From: Carallia brachiata
Lineage: Eukaryota > Streptophyta > Magnoliopsida > Malpighiales > Rhizophoraceae
DNA: 64,000 nt
NCBI GenBank assembly: GCA_021464245.1
Contig: JADCRB010000016.1
Span: 10,100,835-10,164,834, forward strand
Direction of reading: 5' to 3'
Shown piece by piece: positions 26,045 through 37,979 of the stretch. The notes under the pieces were generated by a model. The model saw only the letters and a program-made list of their open reading frames with translations. It did not search any database and was not told the origin of the DNA. Each line of letters begins with the position of its first letter. Position 1 is the stretch's first letter. The position numbers were made by a program, and so were the translations under genes.

Positions 26045-27691
26045 CTTACAAATAAGTCATTTTCTTTTTTTTTTAATGGCTTATTTAACACAACTTAAAG
26101 TTAATTTAAGCATAAATGCTTGTAAAAACCTTTAATTTCAAAGAAAAACGCATTTCCAACACCTTTTGAGGTGTTAAATACATTCAATTCCCCCTAATAA
26201 GTGTGCAATTGATCATGATTTGCGTTTGTTAGTAGCATAAGACCTTTTGTGGCGTGAATAAAGATGCTAAATCACTTTATTTCTTACAAATAAGTGATTT
26301 TCTTTCATTTTAATCTCTTATTTAACACAAATTAAAGTTAATTTAAGCACAAATGCTTGTCAAAACCTTTAATTTCAAAGAAAAACGCATTTCCAACACC
26401 CTTTGAGGTGTTAAATTCATTAAATTCCCCCTAATAAGTGTGCAATTGATCATGATTTGCATTTATTTGTCGTGTAAGACCTTTTGTGGCGTGAATAATG
26501 AGGATAAATCGCTTTATTTCTTGCAAATAAGTGATTTTCTTTCATTTTAATGGCTTATTTAATACAAATTAAACTTAATTTAAGTATAAATGCTTGTAAA
26601 AACCTTCAATTTCAATGTAAAACGCATTTCCAACACCTTTTGAGGTGATAAATACATTCAATACCCTCTAATAAGTGTGCAATTGATCATGATTTGCATT
26701 TATTAGTTGCATAAGACCTTTTGTGGTGTGAATAAAGAGGCTAAATCACTTTATTTCTTGCAAAAAAGTCATTTTCTTTCATTTTAATGGCTTATTTAAG
26801 ACAAATTAAAGTTAATTTAAGCATAAATGCTTCTAAAAACCTTTAATTTCAATGCAAAACGCATTTCCAACACCTTTTGAGGTGATAAATACATTGAATT
26901 CCCTCTAATAAGTGTGCAATTGATCATTATTTCCATTTATTAGTTGCATAAGACCTTTTGTGGTGTGAATAAAGAGGCTAAATCACTTTATCTCTTGCAA
27001 ATAAGTAATTTTCTTTCATTTTAATGACTTATTTAACACAATTTAAAGTTAATTTAAGCATAAATGCTTGTAAAAACTTTTAATTTCAACGCAAAACGCA
27101 TTTCTAACACCTTTTGAGGTGATAAATATATTCAATTCCCTCTAATAACTGTGCAATTGATAATGATTTGCATTTATTAGTTGCATAAGACCTTTTGTTG
27201 CATGATAAAGATGCTAAATCACTTTATCTCTTGCAAATAAGTGATTTTCTATCATTTAATGATTATTTAACACAATTTAAAGTTAATTTAAGCATAAATG
27301 CTTGAAAAAACCTTTAATTTCAATGCAAAACGCATTTCCAACACCTTGGAGGTGAAATACATTCAATTCCCTAATAAGTGTGCAATTGATCATGATTGGC
27401 ATTGTTAGTTGTATAAGACCTTTTGGGTGTGAATAAAGTGGCTAAATCATTTTATCTCTGCAAATAAGTGATTTTCTTTCATTTTAATGGCTTATTTAAC
27501 ACAAATTAAAACTTAATTTAAGTATAAATGCTTGTAAAAACCTTTCATTTCAATGCAAAACGCCTTTCCAACACCTTTTGAGTGATAAATACATTTAATA
27601 CCCTCTAAAAGTGTGCAATGATCATGATTTGCATTTATTAGTTGCATAAGACCTTTTGTGGTGTGAATAAAGAGGCTAAATCACTTTATTT
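26045..27691. repeat. HOR 7-mer unit, subtype 7a, copy 4
   Basis: A-B-C-D-E-F-G in 1647 bp. B has CTTGTCAAAACC, TTATTTGTCGTGTAAGACC and AATGAGGATAAATCGC, the last also present in the first 7a copy. The left two thirds are clean. F and G from about 27200 contain many one-base deletions. Confidence 0.88.
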
Positions 27692-30265
27692 CTTACAAAT
27701 AAGTCATTTTCTTTTTTTTTAATGGCTTATTTAACACAACTTAAAGTTAATTTAAGCATAAATGCTTGTAAAAACCTTTAATTTCAAAGAAAAACGCATT
27801 TCCAACACCTTTTGAGGTGTTAAATACATTCAATTCCCCCTAATAAGTGTGCAATTGATCATGATTTGCGTTTGTTAGTAGCATAAGACCTTTTGTGGCG
27901 TGAATAAGATGCTAAATCACTTTATTTCTTACAAATAAGTGATTTTCTTTCATTTTAATCTCTTATTTAACACAAATTAAAGTTAATTTAAGCACAAATG
28001 CTTGTAAAAACCTTTAATTTCAAGAAAAACGCATTTCCAACACCCTTTGAGGTGTTAAATTCATTAAATTCCCCCTAATAAGTGTGCAATTGATCATGAT
28101 TTGCATTTATTAGTCGGGTAAGACCTTTTGTGGCGTGAATAATGAGGCTAAATCGCTTTATTTCTTGCAAATAAGTCATTTTCTTCATTTAATGGCTTAT
28201 TTAATACAAATAAACTTAATTTAAGTATAAATGCTTGTAAAAACCTTCAATTTCAATGTAAAACGCATTTCCAACACCTTTTGAGGTGAATACATCAATA
28301 CCCTCTAATAAGTGTGCAATTGATAATGATTGCGTTTATTAGTTGCATAAGACCTTTTGTGGTGTGAATAAAGAGGCTAAATCACTTTATTCTTGCAAAA
28401 AAGTCATTTTTTCATTTTAATGGCTTATTTAACACAAATTAAAGTTAATTTAAGCAAATGCTTCTAAAAACCTTTAATTTCAATGCAAAAGCATTTCCAA
28501 CACCTTTTGAGGTGATAAATACATTGAATTCCCTCTAATAAGTGTGCAATTGATCATTATTTCCATTTATTAGTTGCATAAGACCTTTGTGGTGTGAATA
28601 AAGAGGCTAAATCACTTTATCCTTGCAAATAAGTGATTTTCTTTTTCATTTTAAGACTTATTACACAATTTAAAGTTAATTTAAACATAAATGCTTGTAA
28701 AAACTTTTAATTTCAACGCAAAACGCATTTCTAAACACCTTTTGAGGTGATAAATACATTCAATTCCCTCTAATAACTGTGCAATTGATAATGATTTGCA
28801 TTTATTAGTTGCATAAGACCTTTTGTTGGATGAATAAAGATGTAAATCACTTTATCTCTTGCAAAAAGTGATTTTCTATCATTTTAATGACTTATTTAAC
28901 ACAATTTAAAGTTAATTTAAGCATAAATGCTTGTAAAAACCTTTAATTTCAATGCAAAACGCATTTCCAACACCTTTGGAGGTGATAAATACATTCAATT
29001 CCCTATAATAAGTGTGCAATTTATCATGATTGGCATTTATTAGTTGTAGAAGACCTTTTGTGGTGTGAATAAAGCGGCTAAATCACATTATCTCTTGCAA
29101 TAAGTGATTTTCTTTCATTTAAATGGCTATTTAACACAAATTAAAGTTAATTTGAGCATAATTCTTGTAAAACCCTTTAATTTCAATGCAAAACGCATTT
29201 CCAACACTTTTTGAGGTCTTAAATACATTCAATTCCCTCTAATAAGTGTGCAATTGATCATGATTTGCATTTATAGTTGCATAAGACCTTTTGGTGTGAA
29301 TAAAGAGGCTAAATCACTTTATTTCTTGCAAATAAGTGATTTTCTTTCATTTGAATGGCTATTTAACACAAATTAAAGTTAATTTAAGCATAAATGCTTC
29401 TAAAAACCTTTAATTTCAATGCAAAACGCATTTCCAACACCTTTTGAGGTGATAAATACATTGAATTCCCTCTAATAAGTGTGCAATTGATCATTATTTG
29501 CATTTATTAGTTGCATAAGACCTTTTGTGGTGTGAATAAAGAGGCTAAATCACTTTATCTGTTGCAAATAAGTGATTTTCTTTCATTTTAATGGCTTATT
29601 TAACACAATTTAAAGTTAATTTAAGCATAAATGCTTGTAAAAACTTTAATTTCAATGCAAAAATTTCTAACACCTTTTGAGGTGATAAATACATTCAATT
29701 CCCTCTAATAACTGTGCAATTGATAATGATTTGCATTTATTAGTTGCATAAGACCTTTTGTTGCATGAATAAAGAGGCTAAATCACTTTATCTCTTGCAA
29801 ATAAGTGATTTTCTATCATTTTAATGACTTATTTAACACAATTTAAAGTTAATTTAAGCATAAATGCTTGTAAAAACCTTTAATTTCAATGCAAAACGCA
29901 TTTCCAATACCTTTGAGGTGATAAATATATTTAATTCCCTATAATAAGTGTGCAATTGATCATGATTTGCATTTATTAGTTGTATAAGACCTTTTGTGGT
30001 GTGAATAAAGCAGCTAGATCACATTATCTCTTGCAAATAAGTGATTTTCTATCATTTTAATGACTTATTTAACACAATTAAAGTTAATTTAAGCATAAAT
30101 GCTTGTAAAAACCTTTAATTTCAATGCAAAACGCATTTTCAATACCTTTGGAGGTGATAAATATATTTAATTCCCTATAATAAGTGTGCAATTGATCATG
30201 ATTTGCATTTATTAGTTGCAAAAGACCTTTTGTGGTGTGAATAAAGAGGCTAAATGACTTTATTT
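27692..30265. repeat. HOR 11-monomer variant A-B-C-D-E-F-H-I-J-L-L
   Basis: 2574 bp. It begins as a 12-mer (TTAGTCGGGTAAGACC in B, GCGTTTATTAG in C, F with CAATTTATCATG). After J it has two successive L-like monomers (both with CAATACC or CAATACCTTTGG and ATATATTTAATTCCC, the first with AAGCAGCTAGATC). G and the next A-B-C are absent. The following monomer, at 30266, is D. This marks the end of the regular 7/12 pattern. Confidence 0.78.
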
Positions 30266-32148
30266 CTTGCAAAAAAGTCATTTTCTTTCATTTTAATGGC
30301 TTATTTAACACAAATTAAAGTTAATTTAAGCATAAATGCTTCTAAAAACCTTTAATTTCAATGCAAAACGCATTTCCAACACCTTTTGAGGTGATAAATA
30401 CATTGAATTCCCTCTAATAAGTGTGCAATTGATCATTATTTCCATTTATTAGTTGCATAAGACCTTTTGTGGTGTGAATAAAGAGGCTAAATCACTTTAT
30501 CCCTTGCAAATAAGTGATTTTCTTTCATTTTAATGACTTATTTAACACAATTTAAAGTTAATTTAAACATAAATGCTTGTAAAAACTTTTAATTTCAACG
30601 CAAAACGCATTTCTAAACACCTTTTGAGGTGATAAATACATTCAATTCCCTCTAATAACTGTGCAATTGATATGATTTGCATTTATTAGTTGCATAAGAC
30701 CTTTTGTTGGATGAATAAAGATGTAAATCACTTTATCTTGCAAATAAGTGATTTTCTATCATTTTAATGACTTATTTAACACAATTTAAAGTTAATTTAA
30801 GCATAAATGCTTGTAAAAACCTTTAATTTCAATGCAAAACGCATTTCCAACACCTTTGGAGGTGATAAATACATTCAATTCCCTATAATAAGTGTGCAAT
30901 TTATCATGATTGGCATTTATTAGTTGTAGAAGACCTTTTGTGGTGTGAATAAAGCGGCTAAATCACATTTTCTCTTGCAAATAAGTGATTTTCTTTCATT
31001 TAAATGGCTATTTAACACAAATTAAAGTTAATTTGAGCATAAATGCTTGTAAAACCCTTTAATTTCAATGCAAAACGCATTTCCAACACTTTTTGAGGTC
31101 TTAAATACATTCAATTCCCTCTAATAAGTGTGCAATTGATCATGATTTGCATTTATTAGTTGCATAAGACCTTTTGTGGCGTGAATAAAGAGGCTAAATC
31201 ACTTTATTTCTTGCAAATAAGTGATTTTCTTTCATTTGAATGGCTATTTAACACAAATTAAAGTTAATTTAAGCATAAATGCTTCTAAAAACCTTTAATT
31301 TCAATGCAAAACGCATTTCCAACACCTTTTGAGGTGATAAATACATTGAATTCCCTCTAATAAGTGTGCAATTGATCATTATTTGCATTTATTAGTTGCA
31401 TAAGACCTTTTGTGGTGTGAATAAAGAGGCTAAATCACTTTATCTGTTGCAAATAAGTGATTTTCTTTCAGTTTAATGGCTTATTTAACACAATTTAAAG
31501 TTAATTTAAGCATAAATGCTTGTAAAAACTTTAATTTCAATGCAAAACGCATTTCTAACACCTTTTGAGGTGATAAATACATTCAATTCCCTCTAATAAC
31601 TGTGCAATTGATAATGATTTGCATTTATTAGTTGCATAAGACCTTTTGTTGCATGAATAAAGAGGCTAAATCACTTTATCTCTTGCAAATAAGTGATTTT
31701 CTATCATTTTAATGACTTATTTAACACAATTTAAAGTTAATTTAAGCATAAATGCTTGTAAAAACCTTTAATTTCAATGCAAAACGCATTTCCAACCCTT
31801 TGGAGGTGATAATATATTTAATTCCCTATAATAAGTGTGCAATTGATCATGATTGGCATTTATTAGTTGTATAAGACCTTTTGTGGTGTGAATAAAGCGG
31901 CTAAATCACTTTATCTCTTGCAAATAAGTGATTTTCTTTCATTTTAATGGCTTATTTAACACAATTAAAATTAATTTAAGTATAAATGCTTGTAAAAACC
32001 TTTAATTTCAATGCAAAACGCATTTCCAACACCTTTTGAGTGATAAATAATTCATATACCCCTAATAAGTGTGCAATTGATCATGATTTGCATTTATTAG
32101 TTGCATAAGACCTTTTGTGGTGAATAAAGAGGCTAAATCACTTTATTT
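30266..32148. repeat. 8-monomer unit D-E-F-H-I-J-L-G
   Basis: 1883 bp. It starts with a true D monomer (CTTGCAAAAAAGTC, CTTCTAAAAACC, CATTATTTCC). E has the private TTGTTGGATG, and F, H, I, J, L and G follow. It is the transition between the 12-mer and the hybrid 8-mer: A-B-C are missing at the left and K is missing inside. Confidence 0.78.
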
Positions 32149-34004
32149 CTTGCAAATAAGTCATTTTTTTTTTTAATGGCTTATTTAACACAATTAAAGT
32201 TAATTTAAGCATAAATGCTTCTAAAAACCTTTAATTTCAATGCAAAACGCATTTCGAACACCTTTTGAGGTGATAAATACATTGAATTCCCTCTAATAGG
32301 TGTGCAATTGATCATAATTGCATTTATTAGTTGCATAAGACCTTTTGTGGTGTGAATAAAGAGGCTAAATCACTTTATCTTGCAAAAAGTGATTTTCTTT
32401 CATTTTAATGACTTATTTAACACAATTTAAAGTTAATTTAAGCATAAATGCTTGTAAAAACTTTTAATTTCAACGCAAAACGCATTTCTAACACCTTTTG
32501 AGGTGATAAATACATTCAATTCCCTCTAATACTGTGCAATTGATAATGATTTGCATTTATTAGTTGCATAAGACCTTTTGTTGGATGAATAAAGATGCTA
32601 AATCACTTTATCTCTTGCAATAAGTGATTTTCTATCATTTTAATACTTATTTAACACAATTTAAAGTTAATTTAAGCATAAATGCTTGTAAAAACCTTTA
32701 ATTTCAATGCAAAACGCATTTCCAACCTTTGGAGGTGATAAATACATTCAATTCCCTATAATAAGTGTGCAATTTATCATGATTGGCATTTATTAGTAGA
32801 AGACCTTTGTGGTGTGAATAAAGCGGCTAAATCACATTATCTCTTGCAAATAAGTGATTTTCTTTCATTTAAATGGCTATTTAACATAAATTAAAGTTAA
32901 TTTGAGCATAATGCTTGTAAAAACCCATTAATTTCAATGCAAAACGCATTTCCAACACCTTTTGAGGTCTTAAATACATTCAATCCCTCTAATAAGTGTG
33001 CAATTGATCATGATTTGCATTTATTAGTTGCATAAGACCTTTTGTGGCGTGAATAAAGAGGCTAAATCACTTTATTTCTTGCAAATAAGTATTTTCTTTC
33101 ATTTGAATGGCTATTTAACACAAATTAAAGTTAATTTAAGCATAAATGCTTCTAAAAACCTTTATTTCAATGCAAAACGCATTTCCAACACCTTTTGAGG
33201 TGATAAATACATTGAATTCCCTCTAATAAGTGTGCAATTGATCATGATTTGCATTTATTAGTTGCATAAGACCTTTTGTGGGTGAAATAAAGAGGCTAAA
33301 TCACTTATCTTGCAAATAATGATTTTTTTCATTTTAATGGCTTATTTACACAATTTAAAGTTAATTTAAGCATAAATGCTTGTAAAAACTTTTAATTTCA
33401 TGCAAAACGCATTTCTAACACCTTTTGAGGTGATAAATACATTCAATTCCCTCTAATAACTGTGCAATTGATATGATTTGCATTTATTAGTTGCATAAGA
33501 CCTTTTGTTGCGTGAATAAAGAGGCTAAATCACTTTATCTCTTGCAAATAAGTGATTTTCTATCATTTTAATGACTTATTAACACAATTAAAGTTAATTT
33601 AAGCATAAATGCTTGTAAAAACCTTTAATTCAATGCAAACGCATTTCCAACACCTTTGAGGTGATAAATATATTCAATTCCCTATAATAAGTGTGCAATT
33701 GATCATGATTGGCATTTATTAGTTGTATAAGACCTTTTGTGGTGTGAATAAAGCGGCTAAATCACTTTATTCTTGCAAATAAGTGATTTTCTTTCATTTT
33801 AATGGCTTATTTAACACAAATTAAACTTAATTTAAGTATAAATGCTTGTAAAAACCTTTCATTTCAATGCAAAACGCCTTTCCAACACCTTTTGAGTGAT
33901 AAATACATTCAATACCCTCTAATAAGTGTGCAATTGATCATGATTTGCATTTATTAGTTGCATAAGACCTTTTGTGTGAATAAAGAGGCTAAATCACTTT
34001 ATTT
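32149..34004. repeat. 8-monomer HOR unit headed by an A/D hybrid monomer
   Basis: 1856 bp in the order A/D-E-F-H-I-J-L-G. The first monomer has an A-like 5' part (AAGTC followed by a pure T run) and a D-like 3' part (CTTCTAAAAACC, ATACATTGAATTCCC). It also has private changes, CATTTCGAACACC and TAATAGGTGTGC with GATCATAATTG. E repeats TTGTTGGATG. The unit is formally the 12-mer minus A(3')-B-C-D(5') and K. The right half is indel-rich. Confidence 0.8.
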
Positions 34005-35337
34005 CTTCAAATAAGTCATTTTCTTTTTTAATGGCTTATTTAACACAAATTAAAGTTAATTTAAGCATAAATGCTTCTAAAAACCTTTAATTTCAATGCA
34101 AAACGCATTTCGAACACCTTTTGAGGTGATAAATACATTGAATTCCCTCTAATAGTGTGCAATTGATCATAATTTGCATTTATTAGTTGCATAAGACCTT
34201 TTGTGGTGTGAATAAAGAGGCTAAATCACTTTATCCTTGCAAATAAGTGATTTTCTTTCATTTTAATGACTTATTTAAACGCAATTTAAAGTTAATTTAA
34301 GCATAAATGCTTGTAAAAACTTTAATTTCAATGCAAAAGCATTTCTAATACCTTTTGAGGTGATAATATACAATACCCTCTAATAATGTGCAATTGATAA
34401 TGATTTGCATTTATTAGTTGCATAAGACCTTTTGTTGCGTGAATAAAGAGGCTAAATCACTTTATCTCTTGCAAATAAGTGATTTTCTTTCATTTTAATG
34501 ACTTATTTAACACAATTAAAGTTAATTTAAGCATAAATGCTTAAAAAACCTTAATTTCAATACAAAACGCATTTCCAACACCTTTTNTGCATAAGACCTT
34601 TTGTGGTGTGAATAAAAGAGGGCTAAATTACTTTATTCTTGCAAATAAGTGATTTCTTTCATTTAGGCTTATTTAACACAATTAAAGTTTAATTTAAGCA
34701 TAAATGCTTAAAAACCTTTTAATTTCAAGCAAAACGCATTTCTAACACTTTTGGGGTGATAAATACATTCAATTCCCTCTAATAAGTGTGCAATTGATCA
34801 TGTTTGCATTTATTAGTTGTATAACCTTTTGTGGTGTGAACAAAGAGGCTAAATCACTTTATCTCTTGCAAATAAGTGATTTCTTCATTTTAATTGCTTA
34901 TTTAACACCAATTAAAGTTAATTTAAGCATAATGCTTGTAAAAAACCTTTAATTTCAATGCAAAACGCATTTCCAATACCTTTGGAGGTGATAAATATAT
35001 TTAATTCCCTATAATAATGTGTGCAATTGATCATGATTGGCATTTATTAGTTGTATAAGACCTTTTGTGGTGTGAATAAAGCGGCTAAATCACTTTATCT
35101 CTTGCAAATAAGTGATTTTCTTTCATTTTAATGGCTTATTTAACACAAATTAAACTTAATTTAAGTATAAATGCTTGTAAAAACCTTTCATTTCAATGCA
35201 AAACGCCTTTCCAACACCTTTTGAAGTGATAAATACATTCAATACCCTCTAATAAGTGTGCAATTGATCATGATTTGCATTTATTAGTTGCATAAGACCT
35301 TTTGTTGTGTGAATAAAGAGGCTAAATCACTTTATTT
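34005..35337. repeat. Truncated hybrid 8-mer unit containing the only N
   Basis: 1333 bp, about 5.7 monomers. The A/D hybrid (CATTTCGAACACC near 34106) and an E/J-like monomer are followed by a monomer that stops at AACACCTTTT, then N (34587), then TGCATAAGACC. About 66 bp of normal monomer is missing at the N. The unit resumes with generic monomers, an L (CAATACCTTTGG, ATATATTTAATTCCC) and a G. H and I are absent. Confidence 0.72.
34587..34587. other. Single unresolved base (N) at an in-monomer deletion
   Basis: The sequence jumps from AACACCTTTT to TGCATAAGACC across one N. In an intact monomer about 66 bp lie between these points (the right arm of the CACCT/AGGTG dyad, the TGCAATTGATCATG region and the octamer). 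A single N at a register break inside a tandem repeat suggests an assembly join, so the true distance here is unknown. Confidence 0.9.
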
Positions 35338-37979
35338 CTTACAAATAAGTCATTTTCTTTTTTTTAATGGCTTATTTAACACAACTTAAAGTTAATTTAA
35401 GCATAAATGCTTCTAAAAACCTTTAATTTCAATGCAAAACGCATTTCGAACACCTTTTGAGGTGATAAATACATTGAATTCCCTCTAATAGGTGTGCAAT
35501 TGATCATAATTTGCATTTATTAGTTGCATAAGACCTTTTGTGGTGTGAATAAAGAGGCTAAATCACTTTATCCCTTGCAAATAAGTGATTTTCTTTCATT
35601 TTAATGACTTATTTAACGCAATTTAAAGTTAATTTAAGCATAAATGCTTGTAAAAACTTTAATTTCAATGCAAAATGCATTTCTAACACCTTTTGAGGTG
35701 ATAAATACATTCAATACCCTCTAATAAGTGTGCAATTGATCATGATTTGCATTTATTAGTTGCATAAGACCTTTTGTGGTGTGAATAAAAAGGCTAAATT
35801 ACTTTATTTCATGCAAATAAGTCATTTTCTTTCATTTTAATGGCTTATTTAACACAATTTAAAGTTAATTTAAGCATAAATGCTCGGAAAAACCTTTAAT
35901 TTCAAAGAAAAATGAATTTCCAGCACCTTTTGAGGTGTTAAATACATTCAATTCCCCCTAATAAGTGTGCAGTTGATCATGATTTGCATTTGTTAGTAGC
36001 ATAAGACCTTTTGTGGAGTGAATAAAGAGGCTAAATCACTTTATTTCTCGCAAACAAGTGATTTTCTTTCATTTTAATCTCTTATTTAACACAAATTAAA
36101 GTTAATTTAAGAACAAATGCTTGTAAAAACCTTTAATTTCAAAGAAAACCGCATTTCCAACACCTTTTGAGGTGTTAATTACATTCAATTCCCCCTAATA
36201 AGTGTGCAAATGATCATGATTTGCATTTATTAGTCGCATAAGACCATTTGTGGCTTGAATAAAGAGGCCAAATCGCTTTATTTCTTGCAAATAAGTGATT
36301 TTCTTTCATTTGAATGGCTATTTAACACAAATTAAAGTTAATTTAAGCATAAATGCTTGTAAAAACCTTTAATTTCAATGCAAAAAGCATTTCCAACACC
36401 TTTTGAGGTGATAAACACATTCAATTCCCTTTAATAAGTGTGCAATTGATCATGATTTGCATTTATTAGTTGCATAATACCTTTTGTGGTGTGAATAAAA
36501 AGGCTAAATCGCTTTATTTCTTGCAAATAAGTGATTTTGTTTCATTTTAATGGCTTATTTAACATAAATTAAAGTTAATTTAAGCATAAATGCTTGTAAA
36601 ACCCTTTAATTTCAATGCAAAACGCATTTCCAACACTTTTTGAGGTCTTAAATACATTCAATTCCCTCTAATAAATGTGCAATTGATCATGATTTGCATT
36701 TATTAGTTGCATAAGACCTTTTGTCGCGTGAATAAAGAGGCTAAATCACTTTATTTCTTGCAAATAAGTGATTTTCTTTCATTTTAATGGCTTATTTAAC
36801 ACAGTTTAATGTTAATTTAAGCATAAATCCTTGTAAAAACCTTTAATTTCAATGCAAAACGCTTTTCCAACACCTTTTGAGGTGATAAATACATTGAATT
36901 CCCTCTAATAAGTGTGCAATTGATCATGATTTGCATTTATAGTGCATATACCTTTTGTGGTGTGAATAAAAATGCTAAATCGCTTTATTTCTTGCAAATA
37001 AGTGATTTTCTTTCATTTTAATGGCTTATTTAACACAAATTAAAGTTAATTTAAGCATAAATGCTTGTAAAACCCTTTAATTTCAATGCAAAACGCATTT
37101 ACAACACTTTTTGAGGTCTTAAATACATTCAATTCCGTCTAATAAGTGTGCAATTGATCATGATTTGCATTTATTAGTTGCATAAGACCTTTTGTGGCGT
37201 GAATAAAGAGGCTAAATCACTTTATTTCTTGCAAATAAGTGATTTTCTTTCATTTAAATGGCTATTTAACATAAATTAAAGTTAATTTAAGCATAAATGC
37301 TTGTAAAAACCTTTAATTTAAATGCAAAACGAATTTCCAACACCTTTTGAGGTGATAAATACATTCAATACCCTCTAATAGGTGTGCAATTGATCATAAT
37401 TTGCATTTATTAGTTGCATAAGACCTTTTGTGGTGTGAATAAAGAGGCTAAATCACTTTATCTCTTGCAAATAAGTGATTTTCTTTCATTTTATGGCTTA
37501 TTAACACATTTAAAGTTAATTTAAGCATAAATGCTTGTAAAAACCTTTGATTTCAATGCAAAACGCATTTCTAACACCTTTTGAGGTGATAAATACTTTC
37601 AATTCCCTTTAATAACTGTGCAATTGATAATGATTTGCATTTATTAGTTGCATAAGACCATTTGTGGCGTGAATAAAGAGGTTAAATCACTTTATTTCTT
37701 GCAAATAAGTGATTTTCTTTCATTTTAATGGCTTATTTAACACAAATTAAAGTTAATTTAGGCACAAATGCTTGTAAAAACCTTTAGTTTCAATGAAAAA
37801 CGCTTTTCCAACACCTTTTGAGGTGATTAATACTATTCAATTCCCTATAATAAGTGTGCAATTGATCATCATTTGCATTTATCAGTTGCATAAGACCTTT
37901 TGTGGGGTGAATAAAGATGCTAAATCGCTTTATTTGTTACAAATAAGTGATTTTCTTTCATTTTAATGGCTTATTTAAC
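35338..37979. repeat. Eleven or so diverse monomers, mostly indel-free
   Basis: The stretch starts with the third A/D hybrid (CTTACAAATAAGTC, T run, CACAACTT, then CTTCTAAAAACC and CATTTCGAACACC). An E-like monomer and then an A''-like monomer at 35810 (GCTCGGAAAAACC, TTTCAAAGAAAAATG, TTTGTTAGTAG) follow. Next are a B-like monomer (TTAATCTCTTATT, AGAACAAATGC), a type with AAAAAGCATTTCC and GATAAACAC, H-like ones (GAGGTCTTAAATAC), an M (AATTTAAATGCAAAACG near 37318), and the first N-type monomer (TTTAGGCACAAATGC near 37758, GATTAATACTATTC, ATCATCATTTGC). Adjacent monomers differ strongly and no HOR period is evident. This looks like an older, unhomogenised part of the array. Confidence 0.75.
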
